From Candidatus Delongbacteria bacterium (GTDB lineage: Bacteria > CAIWAD01), in the NCBI GenBank assembly GCA_041675285.1, contig JBAYTZ010000010.1, forward strand, positions 1-64,000: a stretch of DNA of 64,000 nt, in the 5' to 3' direction. The notes below the pieces were generated by a model. That model saw only the letters and a list, made by a program, of their open reading frames with translations, had not been told where the DNA came from and made no database searches. Within the stretch, counting starts at the first letter, position 1, and each line of letters starts with the position of its first letter. Shown here piece after piece: positions 25,134-32,729 of this stretch. Both the position numbers and the translations under genes were made by a program.

Positions 25134-26241
25134 GCGGGGCCTCCCCGGAGGATGGATGGACGGCTCGGCCGGACACGCTCAGGTCCTCCAGCACTCCCAG
25201 GTCACAGATGATGTCCACGGCCGCCCGGCTGTAGATCACGCCGCTGCGGGCCGGCGGCAGGACTTCCGGCGCCCCCCCCAGGGCCCGCCGGGCCAGGGCC
25301 GCCGGCAGGTTCTGGCCCGCGCCGGCGCACAGGTAGCACCAGGCCGGAAAGCGCGGGTTGATCTCGATCAGGTGCAGGCGCTCCGTCTCCTCCTCGCAGA
25401 GGATCTCCAGCTCACAGGGTCCGCGCCACTTGAGGGCGGCGATCATCTCCCGGGCCAGCTCCAGCAGGCGCGGATCGCCCACCGTCACGCCGGACCAGGC
25501 CTTGCCCTTCTCCGTCACGCCCAGTTTGCGCATGGGAACGGCGCCCACCAGGCCGCCCTCCCCGTCACCCAGGCAGCAGATGTTGTACTCGAAGCCGGCC
25601 AGGCCGCGCTGCAGAATGATGGGCAGACCCCAGCGCGCGCTGATCTCCACGAAGGAGTTCATGGCCTGCTCCACGGTCCAGGCCTTGCGGGCGTCGTAGA
25701 AGATCCCCTTCACGTAGACCGGCTCCCGGCCATCGGGATCGCAGATGTCCTCCCAGACATCGCGCAACCCCTCCAGGGAGTGGACCACCTCCGTGGGCGG
25801 CACCTGGAAATCGTGCTTGTGGCAGAACTCGGCCAGGCGCGACTTGGCCCGCATGGCCAGGCCGCCCTCGTCGGGCAGGAAGCTGTGGATGCCCGCCTCC
25901 TCGAGTTCGGGTTGCAGGGTCAGGTAGAGCTCCAGCTCGCTGTCCAGGGTGGGGATGACCAGGTCCAGCCGCCCCTGCTGCCGGACCAGCCGCAGGTGGT
26001 GCAGCAGGGCGTCGCTGCCGCGGGAGGGAAAGGGGATCAGATAGACTTCGTCGAAGAGCTGGCGGTTGTAGATCCCGGCGTCCATGGCGTCGTAGGCCAG
26101 CCCCACCAGCCGTCCGCGGTGCCCGGCCTCGCGCAGGCTGCGGGCCACGGCCACGCCCGGGGCCGGGTTGTCGGCGGCGTTCAGGCCGCTCACGGCGATG
26201 CCGGCGTCGCGCCAGTCTCCCAGCGGGATGGGCGCCGTCAT
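25123..26241 (-). CDS. ATP-grasp ligase (CarB/PylC-like)
   Basis: A 372-aa protein with the ATP-grasp fold resembling carbamoyl-phosphate-synthase-type or PylC-like ligases. The N-terminal domain (about 1-120) has a pre-ATP-grasp Rossmann look (GIAVSGLNAADNPAPGVAVARSL). The catalytic part includes PVYVKGIFYDARKAW, IILQRGLAGFEYNICCLG, GPCELEILCEEE and HLIEINPRFPAWCY, the last being the metal-binding E-x-N. It should join a carboxylate to an amine at the cost of ATP. Overlaps with PqqD-like (4 bp) and decarboxylase (11 bp) genes imply a joint pathway. The substrate is unknown. Confidence 0.83.
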   Translation of the reverse strand: MTAPIPLGDWRDAGIAVSGLNAADNPAPGVAVARSLREAGHRGRLVGLAYDAMDAGIYNRQLFDEVYLIPFPSRGSDALLHHLRLVRQQGRLDLVIPTLDSELELYLTLQPELEEAGIHSFLPDEGGLAMRAKSRLAEFCHKHDFQVPPTEVVHSLEGLRDVWEDICDPDGREPVYVKGIFYDARKAWTVEQAMNSFVEISARWGLPIILQRGLAGFEYNICCLGDGEGGLVGAVPMRKLGVTEKGKAWSGVTVGDPRLLELAREMIAALKWRGPCELEILCEEETERLHLIEINPRFPAWCYLCAGAGQNLPAALARRALGGAPEVLPPARSGVIYSRAAVDIICDLGVLEDLSVSGRAVHPSSGEAPREC

Positions 26242-26501
26242 GACAGCTCGACCTTGCGCTCGCGGGGCAGCACGCGGTGCTGGCGCAGGACCGTCAGGAA
26301 CTCCTCCAGGTCCAGCGCGGCCTGGTCCGGACTCACGTCGAAGTCCTCCACCAGCCCGTTGAGGATCTCCTGCTGGGCCGCGCCCTTGATCATCCGGTCC
26401 AGGATCCAGGCGCCGGTGCTGTTGGTGCTGAAGCTCAGCCCGCTGTGGTGGTCGAACAGAAAGCCCTGGGGACTCAGATGCAGGTGGTTCAGGGTTGCCA
26501 T
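26238..26501 (-). CDS. PqqD-like peptide-binding protein
   Basis: An 87-aa protein with the PqqD/RRE pattern. FDHHSGLSFSTNSTGAWILD has the conserved N-x-T/S-G, followed by EILNGLVEDFDVSPDQAALDLEEFL and LRQHRVL. PqqD-type proteins hold a peptide or carrier segment for a modifying enzyme in RiPP pathways. TAGGAG lies 5 nt before the ATG at 26501. It is coupled to the ATP-grasp gene (ATGA). No radical SAM enzyme or obvious precursor peptide is nearby, so the partner is likely the ligase. A diverged PqqD-like fold with another use is possible. Confidence 0.8.
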   Translation of the reverse strand: MATLNHLHLSPQGFLFDHHSGLSFSTNSTGAWILDRMIKGAAQQEILNGLVEDFDVSPDQAALDLEEFLTVLRQHRVLPRERKVELS

Positions 26502-26509
26502 GCGGGCTC

Positions 26510-26932
26510 CTACTTGCCGGCGCGCCCGGCGGACTGGGCCAGGCTGCCGTAGATGTAGAGGATTTGGTTCTCCAGGTGGTAGCCGTTCTTCTGGCACCAC
26601 TCGCAAGGGCCCGAGCACTGCGCGGCGGGCACCTTCTTCTCCCAGAGGGCCACCTCCACGCCGCCGCCCAGCAGGCGGTCCGCCACCTGGAAGCCGTGCT
26701 CGAAGCGGCCGGCCGGCACTTGGATCACCTGGTGCGTGCCCTCGAGCAGCACGTTCTTCGTGCCGTAGGGATAGAAAGAGACGCCCAGCCAGGCCGTGCG
26801 GTCCACCCGGCCCTGCACCATCACCTTTTCAGGGCGCTTGCCCTTGGCGTCGAGCTTGAGACCCAGGTTCAATTCCTGGGCGCCGGCCACCTGGGCCAGC
26901 ACCAGCAGCAGGCCCACCACGAAGTGCTTCAT
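26510..26932 (-). CDS. Small secreted Cys-containing protein
   Basis: A 140-aa product with a signal peptide (MKHFVVGLLLVLAQVAGAQ). Its mature part looks mostly beta, and it has a Cys cluster CSGPCEWC near residue 107, spaced C-x3-C-x2-C. I recognise no family. A strong GAGGAGG region precedes the ATG at 26932. It lies 8 nt upstream of the PqqD-like gene and 26 nt downstream of the barrel gene. The Cys cluster suggests disulfide or metal binding. It could be a periplasmic partner or even a substrate of the operon, which is only conjecture. Confidence 0.72.
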   Translation of the reverse strand: MKHFVVGLLLVLAQVAGAQELNLGLKLDAKGKRPEKVMVQGRVDRTAWLGVSFYPYGTKNVLLEGTHQVIQVPAGRFEHGFQVADRLLGGGVEVALWEKKVPAAQCSGPCEWCQKNGYHLENQILYIYGSLAQSAGRAGK

Positions 26933-26958
26933 CCTCGCCTCCTCAATTCCGTCACTGA

Positions 26959-27822
26959 TCACGGAGCCGTGGCCCAGCTCCGGCGCGTCCAGCGGGCACC
27001 CAGGAAGAGCCAGCGGCTCTCAGAGCCGGTTACCTTCTCCCAGCCCGCCGACGCCTCCAGACTCAAACCCCGCCACGCCCGCCAGCCCAGACCGGCGGAC
27101 AACGAGGTCTTCAATTCCATCACTCCGTCGTGAAGCACCAGCCGCTCCACGTCGAACCAGTTGGTCTGGTGTCCTACGAGCGCGCTGGCCTGCAGATCCA
27201 GCCGTCCGCGACTGGCCGCGGCGCGGGCCAGTCCCGCCAGTTTGAGGTCGCCGCCCGCGCGGCTGGCCAGCAGACCCAGGCGCTGCCGGCCGGACCCCGT
27301 CTGGCGCGCCAGGTTCAGCTCCGCCGCCGTCGCCCTGGCCGGAACGCTGGGGTAGGCCTGCTCCATCTTCTGCAGGCGCACGTTCAGGGTCAGCGGAGCG
27401 TCCGTCGGCCGCGGACACCAGGTCAGGCCGCCGCCCAGATTCCAGCCCTCCTCCGTGCCCACGCGCCGGCCTCCCAGCACGGGCCACTCCATGCTGGTGG
27501 AAAGGGAGGCCCCCAGCGCCTCCACGCCCCAGTTCGGGGTGAGGGCCCGACTCAGCCACAGGCTGCGCTTGAGGGACCGGAAGCTCCAACTCGCCTGCCG
27601 GATGCGCTGATCGCTGAACCCCGCGGCCGCCAGCCAGCGCGAGCCGGCTCCGGCGCTGCCGAACAGCGAGCGCGTCCAACCTTCCGCGTCCTGGAACAGC
27701 GCGGGATCCTGGTCCGCATAGCGCGTCCACTCGGCTCCGGCGCCCAGCGACTGCCAGCGGGCCTCCAGGCCTTCGGCCCCGGCGCAGCGGGTCAACAGCA
27801 CGATCAGCAACAACAGCACAGG
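26959..27822 (-). CDS. Putative outer-membrane beta-barrel protein
   Basis: About 287 aa with an N-terminal signal peptide (start VLLLLIVLLTRCAGA, read from a GTG at 27822 that has GGAG 8 nt upstream). The rest alternates hydrophobic and polar residues in short strands. The C-terminal strands (LSAGLGWRAWRG, LSLEASAGWEKV, RWLFLGARWTRR) look like membrane beta strands. No family recognised. It is the first gene of the operon, and its 5' end faces the two-component genes. Other starts (GTG 27840, ATG 27906) are possible. Confidence 0.6.
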   Translation of the reverse strand, partial: PVLLLLIVLLTRCAGAEGLEARWQSLGAGAEWTRYADQDPALFQDAEGWTRSLFGSAGAGSRWLAAAGFSDQRIRQASWSFRSLKRSLWLSRALTPNWGVEALGASLSTSMEWPVLGGRRVGTEEGWNLGGGLTWCPRPTDAPLTLNVRLQKMEQAYPSVPARATAAELNLARQTGSGRQRLGLLASRAGGDLKLAGLARAAASRGRLDLQASALVGHQTNWFDVERLVLHDGVMELKTSLSAGLGWRAWRGLSLEASAGWEKVTGSESRWLFLGARWTRRSWATAP

Positions 27823-27930
27823 CCCACTCCATTCCACCGGTGATGAGAATCTGTCATCTTGTCCCGGCGCCAGTGTGGCAAACCTGTGACAGCCGCCTCC
27901 ATCCAAACCCAGTCAGCCAGGTTTTATTGC

Positions 27931-28617
27931 ATGTCGACCCTCCCGCGGATCCTGATCGTCGAGGATGATCCCCACATCCGGGAGTTGATCTGCCGCGCCC
28001 TAGAGGACGGATCCCGCCAGTGCGAGACCTGCGCGGACCTGAAGTCCGCCCTGCAGCGACTGCATCTGGGGTTGCCCGACCTGCTGATCCTGGATCGCGT
28101 GCTGCCTGGCGGGGACGGCCTGCGCATCCTGCAGAAGGTGCGGGAGGTGAGCAACCTGCCCGTGCTGCTGCTGACCAGCCTGCGCAGCGAGGACCACAAG
28201 GTCGAGGGGCTGGAGGCCGGGGCCGACGACTATCTGGGCAAGCCCTTCTCCCTGCGTGAACTGAGCGCGCGGGTCAACGCCCTGCTGCGGCGCAGCCGGA
28301 TTCCCGCGGGCGTCAGCCTGCGGCTGGGCGCCCTCTCGCTGGACTCCGAGGGCCGGCAGGCCTTCCGCGGCGAGCAGCCGCTGGACCTGAGCCCGCTGGA
28401 GGTCCGGGTGCTGAAGACCCTCCTGCTGAATCAGGAGCGCGTGTTGCGCCGCGACGAGCTGATCGGCCTGGCCTGGGGCGTGGAGTACGAGGGCTACGAC
28501 CGGGCCGTGGACACGCTGGTGGTGCGTCTGCGTCGCAAGCTGACCGGGCCGGGCATGCCCCAGGTCCGCACCGTGCGGGGCCAGGGCTACTCCCTCAGTC
28601 TGGAAGAGGACGCGTGA
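27931..28617 (+). CDS. OmpR/PhoB-family response regulator
   Basis: A 228-aa two-domain regulator. The receiver (about 5-118) has the acidic pair EDD near residue 11, D55 in LLILDRVLPGGDG, T82 and K104 in DYLGKPF. The C-terminal winged helix (about 130-225) has LSPLEVRVLKTLL and VDTLVVRLRRKLTGPG. It should bind DNA after phosphorylation by the adjacent kinase. The gene is divergent from the PqqD/ATP-grasp operon, whose promoter shares the roughly 110-bp interval, so control of that operon is likely. The upstream ribosome signal is weak. Confidence 0.93.
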   Translation: MSTLPRILIVEDDPHIRELICRALEDGSRQCETCADLKSALQRLHLGLPDLLILDRVLPGGDGLRILQKVREVSNLPVLLLTSLRSEDHKVEGLEAGADDYLGKPFSLRELSARVNALLRRSRIPAGVSLRLGALSLDSEGRQAFRGEQPLDLSPLEVRVLKTLLLNQERVLRRDELIGLAWGVEYEGYDRAVDTLVVRLRRKLTGPGMPQVRTVRGQGYSLSLEEDA

Positions 28618-30068
28618 TTCCCAGGCCCCGCTTCTTCCACAATCTGGCGGGCCGCTTCGGTCTGCTCCTGCTGCTGCTGCTGGCCCTGCAGGCCGGACTG
28701 ACCGGCGTGGCGGTCTTCTCCTGGATCCGCGCCCGGGATCTGGCCCTGCACAAGGTGGAACTGGGCGAACAGGCGGGGCTGATCCTGCCGGCCCTGGCGG
28801 ACAGCCTGTCGCGCTGGTCGGGCTCCGGCCCGGCGCTCACGCGCCAATCCAGCCTGCGCCACCAGATGCGCCGCAGCCTGGGCCGGCCCCAGGCCATGAG
28901 TCTGGTCTGGGTGGATCAGGCGGGCAACATGGCCGCGGTGGGCTTCCTGGAACTGGATCCGCGGCTGCCGGAACTGAAGCGCATGATCCAGGCGGGCCTC
29001 TCCCAGCGCGAGTTGGAGTCCGGCGCCAGTCGCCTGGACCTGGCGCTGGTGGCCCGCGCCGCTCCTGGCGGTTGGCTGATCCTGGCCGGGGACTCCGCCG
29101 CCCACCTGTGGACGAAGGGCGGTCGCGGCCTGCTGGTGGCCGTGTTGGCCGGATCCGCCGGCATCGCCGGACTGGCGGGCTGGTGGCTGGCCCGTCCCCT
29201 ACTGCGGCGTTTCCGCGCCCTCAGCCGGGCCTTCTCCACCCTGGGGGAGGGTGGCTTCTCGCATCGGCTGGCGGATCCGCACCCGGACGAGCTGGGGCAG
29301 CTGGCCCGCGAGTTCGACCAGATGGCCGCCCAGGTGGAGCGGTTGACTGCGGATCTGGCCCGCAGCGACCGGGAGCGCCGCCAGCTGCTCAGCGAAGTCA
29401 GCCACGAGCTGGGCGCGCCGCTCACCAATCTCATCGGCTACCTGGATCTGCTCCAGCGCGAGGGTTCCCTGGCCCCGGAGCCGCGCGCCACCCTGCGCCT
29501 CTGCTCCAGCCAGGCCAAACGCCTGGACCACCTGGTCTCGGACCTGCTGGACCTGGCGCGCCTGGATGACGCCGGGCTGCGCCTGCGGCACGTGGAGCTG
29601 GATCTGCGTGACACGGTGGACCAGGAGGTGGCGGCCATCGAGCTGGCCTGTCTGGATCGCGGCATCCAGCTGGACTGGCAGCGGCCGGCGGAGCCGGTCC
29701 GCGTGCTCGGGGACGAAGCCCGGCTGGCCCAGATCCTGCGCAATCTGCTGCGCAACTCGGTGCGCCAGTTGGACAACCCCCAGCTGGAGGGCCCCACCCT
29801 GCTCGTGACGCTGGAGAACTTCGGCGAGCGGGTCGAACTGCGTGTGCTGGACAACGGGCCGGGAATCCGGCCGGCGGACCTGGCCCAGCTCTTCGACCGC
29901 TACCACCGGCCCCACAGCAGCTGGGGCGAAGGCAGCGGCTTGGGGCTCTGCATCAGCCGCCGCCTGGCCGAACTGCACGGCGGCACCTTGGAGGGCGCCT
30001 CGGAGGGCCTGGGCCGCGGCGCCGTCTTCACGTTGGGCCTGCCCCGGGCGCTGACGCGGGCGGTCTGA
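28614..30068 (+). CDS. Membrane sensor histidine kinase
   Basis: A 484-aa kinase with a first membrane helix (about 13-38), a periplasmic sensor (about 40-170), a second helix (about 172-193), a HAMP linker (about 195-245) and a kinase core. H264 is in LLSEVSHELGAPLTNL, the ATPase N box is ILRNLLRNSVRQ, DNGPGIRPADL is G1 and GSGLGLCIS is G2. It probably phosphorylates the response regulator encoded just upstream. A GTG start overlaps the regulator stop (GTGA, 28614-28617). The periplasmic sensor matches no family I recognise; its cue may be envelope state. Confidence 0.92.
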   Translation: MIPRPRFFHNLAGRFGLLLLLLLALQAGLTGVAVFSWIRARDLALHKVELGEQAGLILPALADSLSRWSGSGPALTRQSSLRHQMRRSLGRPQAMSLVWVDQAGNMAAVGFLELDPRLPELKRMIQAGLSQRELESGASRLDLALVARAAPGGWLILAGDSAAHLWTKGGRGLLVAVLAGSAGIAGLAGWWLARPLLRRFRALSRAFSTLGEGGFSHRLADPHPDELGQLAREFDQMAAQVERLTADLARSDRERRQLLSEVSHELGAPLTNLIGYLDLLQREGSLAPEPRATLRLCSSQAKRLDHLVSDLLDLARLDDAGLRLRHVELDLRDTVDQEVAAIELACLDRGIQLDWQRPAEPVRVLGDEARLAQILRNLLRNSVRQLDNPQLEGPTLLVTLENFGERVELRVLDNGPGIRPADLAQLFDRYHRPHSSWGEGSGLGLCISRRLAELHGGTLEGASEGLGRGAVFTLGLPRALTRAV

Positions 30069-30105
30069 ACTTTTCTCCCAATCCAGCACCTGCGCCTGCA
30101 CCCCA

Positions 30106-30136
30106 AAGAAAAGGGGACGCGACCGCTCGCGTCCCC
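30106..30136 (-). terminator. Rho-independent terminator after glnA
   Basis: On the minus strand a perfect 10-bp stem (30113-30122 with 30127-30136) with a 4-nt loop is followed by TTTTCTTT. It serves glnA and lies between convergent genes. Confidence 0.9.
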
Positions 30137-30159
30137 CGGAGATTGTCTTGACCCCTGTC

Positions 30160-31503
30160 CTAGTAGATGGCCAGGTAGCGGTCCAGCTCCCAGCGCGAGA
30201 CCTGCACGCGGTAGGCGTCCCATTCCTTGTTCTTGGCCGTCAGGTAGGACTGGAACAAGTCGTCGCCGAAGACCTGCCGGATCAGCCGGCTCTTCTTGTA
30301 CTCGCGGATGGCCTCGCCCAGCGAGCCGGGCATGGAGGTCATGCGCTGGCGCTTGGCCTCGGAGACGTGGAAGAGATCCTCCTCCGCCGCCTTGGGCGCG
30401 GGCAGCTTCTTCTTCACCCCGTCCATGCCCGCCGCCAGCATGACGGCGAAGGCCAGGTAGGGATTGGAGGACGGATCCGGGCAGCGTAGTTCGATGCGCG
30501 TGCCGTTCTCCCGGCCCGGGCTGATGCGCGGCACGCGGATCAACGCCGAGCGGTTCTGGCTGGCCCAGCTCACGTAGACCGGCGCCTCGTAGCCCGGCAC
30601 CAGCCGCTTGTAGCTGTTCACCAGCGGGGCGATCACGGCGCTCATGGAGCGGGCGTGGGTCAGTTGGCCGGCGATGAAGTGCTTGGCCAGGCCGCTCAGG
30701 CCGTGGGGGTCCTTGCGGTCGATGAAGTCGTTCTTGCCGTCCTTCCACAGGCTCTGGTTGGTGTGCATGCCCGAGCCGTTCTCGCCGTAGATGGGCTTGG
30801 GCATGAACGTGGCGTAGAGTCCGTGCTTCTGGGCTACGGCCTTGACGGTCAGGCGCAGGGTGATGGCGTTGTCCGCGGTGGCCAGCGCCTTGTCGTACTT
30901 GAAGTTGATCTCGTGCTGGCCGATGGCCACCTCGTGGTGCAGGGCCTCGATCTCCAGCCCCATCTTGACCAGGTTGTCCACCATGTGCCGGCGCACCGTG
31001 TGGGCCAGGTCCGTCGAGACGTCGAAGTAGCCCGCCTGGTCCTGAGGCACCAGCGGGAGCAGGCTGCCGTCCGGGTGCGGCCGGAACAGGAAGAACTCCA
31101 GCTCCGTGCCCGTGTAGTAGGTGATGCCCTGGGCCTCGGCCTCCAGCAGGGTGCGGCGCAGCACGCGGCGCGGATCCCCCTCGAAGGGCGAGCCGTCCGG
31201 GTGGAAGACGTCGCAGATCACGCGCGCCGTGGGCACATCCTCGTCCCAGGGAATCTGCAGGAAGGTGTCCAGATCCGGCACCAGCAGCATGTCGCTCTCG
31301 GCGATGCGTGCGAAGCCCTGGATCGAGCTGCCGTCAAACCACTGGCCGTGCGCCAGGATGTCCTGCCACATGGTCACCGGCACACCCACGCTCTTGACGA
31401 TGCCGCTGATGTCCGTGAACTGCAGGTTGATGAAGCGGATGCCCGCCTTCTTGATCAATTCCGCGACGCGTTCCACCTGTGCCTTGTCGTGCTGGTTCGG
31501 CAT
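30160..31503 (-). CDS. glnA: Glutamine synthetase type I
   Basis: A 447-aa GSI that forms glutamine from glutamate, ammonia and ATP, the main entry of ammonium. Conserved parts include IQGFARIAESDM, GTELEFFLF, GENGSGMHTNQSLW, NRSALIRVPR and RCPDPSSNPYLAFA. The adenylylation Tyr segment of the GSI-beta branch (NLYDLPP) is absent, the region reading EEDLFHVS. The enzyme is therefore probably GSI-alpha type, controlled by feedback or partners rather than GlnE. GGGAGG lies 6 nt before the ATG. An AT-rich region follows upstream, and a terminator ends the single-gene transcript. Confidence 0.95.
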   Translation of the reverse strand: MPNQHDKAQVERVAELIKKAGIRFINLQFTDISGIVKSVGVPVTMWQDILAHGQWFDGSSIQGFARIAESDMLLVPDLDTFLQIPWDEDVPTARVICDVFHPDGSPFEGDPRRVLRRTLLEAEAQGITYYTGTELEFFLFRPHPDGSLLPLVPQDQAGYFDVSTDLAHTVRRHMVDNLVKMGLEIEALHHEVAIGQHEINFKYDKALATADNAITLRLTVKAVAQKHGLYATFMPKPIYGENGSGMHTNQSLWKDGKNDFIDRKDPHGLSGLAKHFIAGQLTHARSMSAVIAPLVNSYKRLVPGYEAPVYVSWASQNRSALIRVPRISPGRENGTRIELRCPDPSSNPYLAFAVMLAAGMDGVKKKLPAPKAAEEDLFHVSEAKRQRMTSMPGSLGEAIREYKKSRLIRQVFGDDLFQSYLTAKNKEWDAYRVQVSRWELDRYLAIY

Positions 31504-31584
31504 GAACCCTCCCGTGAAAGATTTTTCATTTCTCAGCTAAGTCGGCAGTCAATCGAACTCAATCTTCCCGTCAGCCAACTTGAC

Positions 31585-31630
31585 GACAAGAATCGCATTC
31601 ATACATGCGAGTTTCAACACAATTCTTGTC
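31585..31630. promoter_or_regulatory. Inverted repeat between glnA and DUF2089 genes
   Basis: Arms GACAAGAAT (31585-31593) and ATTCTTGTC (31622-31630) are perfect 9-bp complements 28 bp apart. They lie inside a notably AT-rich divergent promoter region (31504-31777) that serves glnA leftward and the DUF2089 gene rightward. An operator for one or both is plausible. Confidence 0.45.
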
Positions 31631-31777
31631 AGATGTTCGATTTCCGACTATTTTTCGTTCCTCGCTGTCTGTTCAATGAGTATCGGCAACTTGATCGCCT
31701 CAATTATTTTGATTCCAACATCAATTTTCTTGACTATTTCTTACGAATCATGTTGATTTCTTGAGAAAGGAGGCGAT

Positions 31778-32215
31778 ATGGACTCATGGGAGCGTTTGAC
31801 GCACTGGACCCAGGGCCGGGCCTGTCATGTGGAGCGCGTGCGGCTGGACGAGGAGGACGTGGCCATTGAAGGCCGCTTCGAGCTGCCGCCCCTGGCGCGC
31901 CTGAAAGCCGACGACCAGGTTTTCGTGGCGGCCTTCATCCGGGCCCACGGGTCGCTGAAGCAGATGGAGGAATCCTTCGGAATCAGCTACCCGACCATCA
32001 AGAATCGCCTGCGGCGCCTGTCGGAGGAACTCACCTTCCTGGACATCCAGGTCCAGCAGGTGGCAGCCCCGGCGGCGGAACGGGCGGCTGCCGGGGTGGG
32101 GAAACTGCTGGACGGACTGGAGTCCGGCGAGTTGTCGGTGAAGGAAGTGTTGGACCGGTTGGGGCGTCCGGGCACGGATCCGGCGCGCACCCAAGCCCAA
32201 GACGAGGAGCAGTGA
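31778..32215 (+). CDS. DUF2089 protein lacking the zinc ribbon
   Basis: A 145-aa protein whose middle (about 33-95) follows DUF2089: IEGRFELPPLARLKADDQ, FVAAFIRAHGSLKQMEESF, GISYPTIKNRLRRL. DUF2089 proteins usually begin with two CxxC zinc knuckles, but here the N-terminus holds only a single Cys in WTQGRACHVER, so the ribbon is lost or was never present. The SYPTIKNRL helix-turn-helix-like part suggests DNA binding. AAAGGAGG is an ideal ribosome site. It is 1 nt from the next gene, forming a two-gene operon. Confidence 0.82.
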   Translation: MDSWERLTHWTQGRACHVERVRLDEEDVAIEGRFELPPLARLKADDQVFVAAFIRAHGSLKQMEESFGISYPTIKNRLRRLSEELTFLDIQVQQVAAPAAERAAAGVGKLLDGLESGELSVKEVLDRLGRPGTDPARTQAQDEEQ

Positions 32216-32216
32216 G

Positions 32217-32654
32217 ATGACGGAGCGGACTCGAATCCTGGAATTGCTGGCGGAAGGCCGCATCAACGTGGACGAGGCCGAGCGCCTGCTGGAGGCCGTC
32301 AAGGCCGAGGAGCGCGCGCCGGCGGCCATGCCGCCCGGGCCAGAGACGGAGCCGCCCGCCGCGGACGGTGCTCGCGGCAAGCCCCGGCTGCTTCGCGTGC
32401 TGGTGACCAAGACCTCGGGCGAGGTGGTCAACGTCCGCGTGCCGCTGGCGCTGCTGCGGGCGGGCCTCAAGCTCAAGGGCCTGCTGCCGGCCCAGGCCCA
32501 CGCCCAGGTGGACGTGGCCATGAAAGAGAAGGGCCTGAAGTTCAACTTGGACGAGCTGGATGGAAAGGCGCTGGAAGAGATCGTCCAGGCCCTGGCGGAG
32601 ACCAGCGTCAACGTGGACAAGGACGGCGACACGGTGCGCGTGTTCTGCGAGTGA
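32217..32654 (+). CDS. SHOCT-like/YvlB-N-terminal-type protein
   Basis: A 145-aa protein. The N-terminal helical hairpin (about 1-32: ERTRILELLAEGRINVDEAERLLEAV) is the SHOCT-like domain seen at the start of YvlB/DUF4097 proteins. The C-terminal alpha-beta part (about 55-145) is VRVPLALLRAGLKLKGLL through VNVDKDGDTVRVFCE, resembling domains that follow such heads. Together with a DUF2089 neighbour this matches pairs I know from Gram-positive and other genomes, thought linked to envelope stress, but function is not established. No signal peptide. Confidence 0.75.
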   Translation: MTERTRILELLAEGRINVDEAERLLEAVKAEERAPAAMPPGPETEPPAADGARGKPRLLRVLVTKTSGEVVNVRVPLALLRAGLKLKGLLPAQAHAQVDVAMKEKGLKFNLDELDGKALEEIVQALAETSVNVDKDGDTVRVFCE

Positions 32655-32672
32655 GCGGCAGCCCGTCCGCTG

Positions 32673-32707
32673 AAAACAAACAAGGGGCCGGCGATGCCGG
32701 CCCCTTG
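32673..32707 (-). terminator. Rho-independent terminator after multiheme cytochrome gene
   Basis: A 12-bp stem (32681-32692 with 32696-32707) with a GAT loop. On the minus strand it is followed by TTTGTTTTC, ending the cytochrome transcript. It may slow readthrough from the convergent SHOCT-like gene as well. Confidence 0.82.
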
Positions 32708-32729
32708 TCATGGGTGCGAAGGACTGCGA

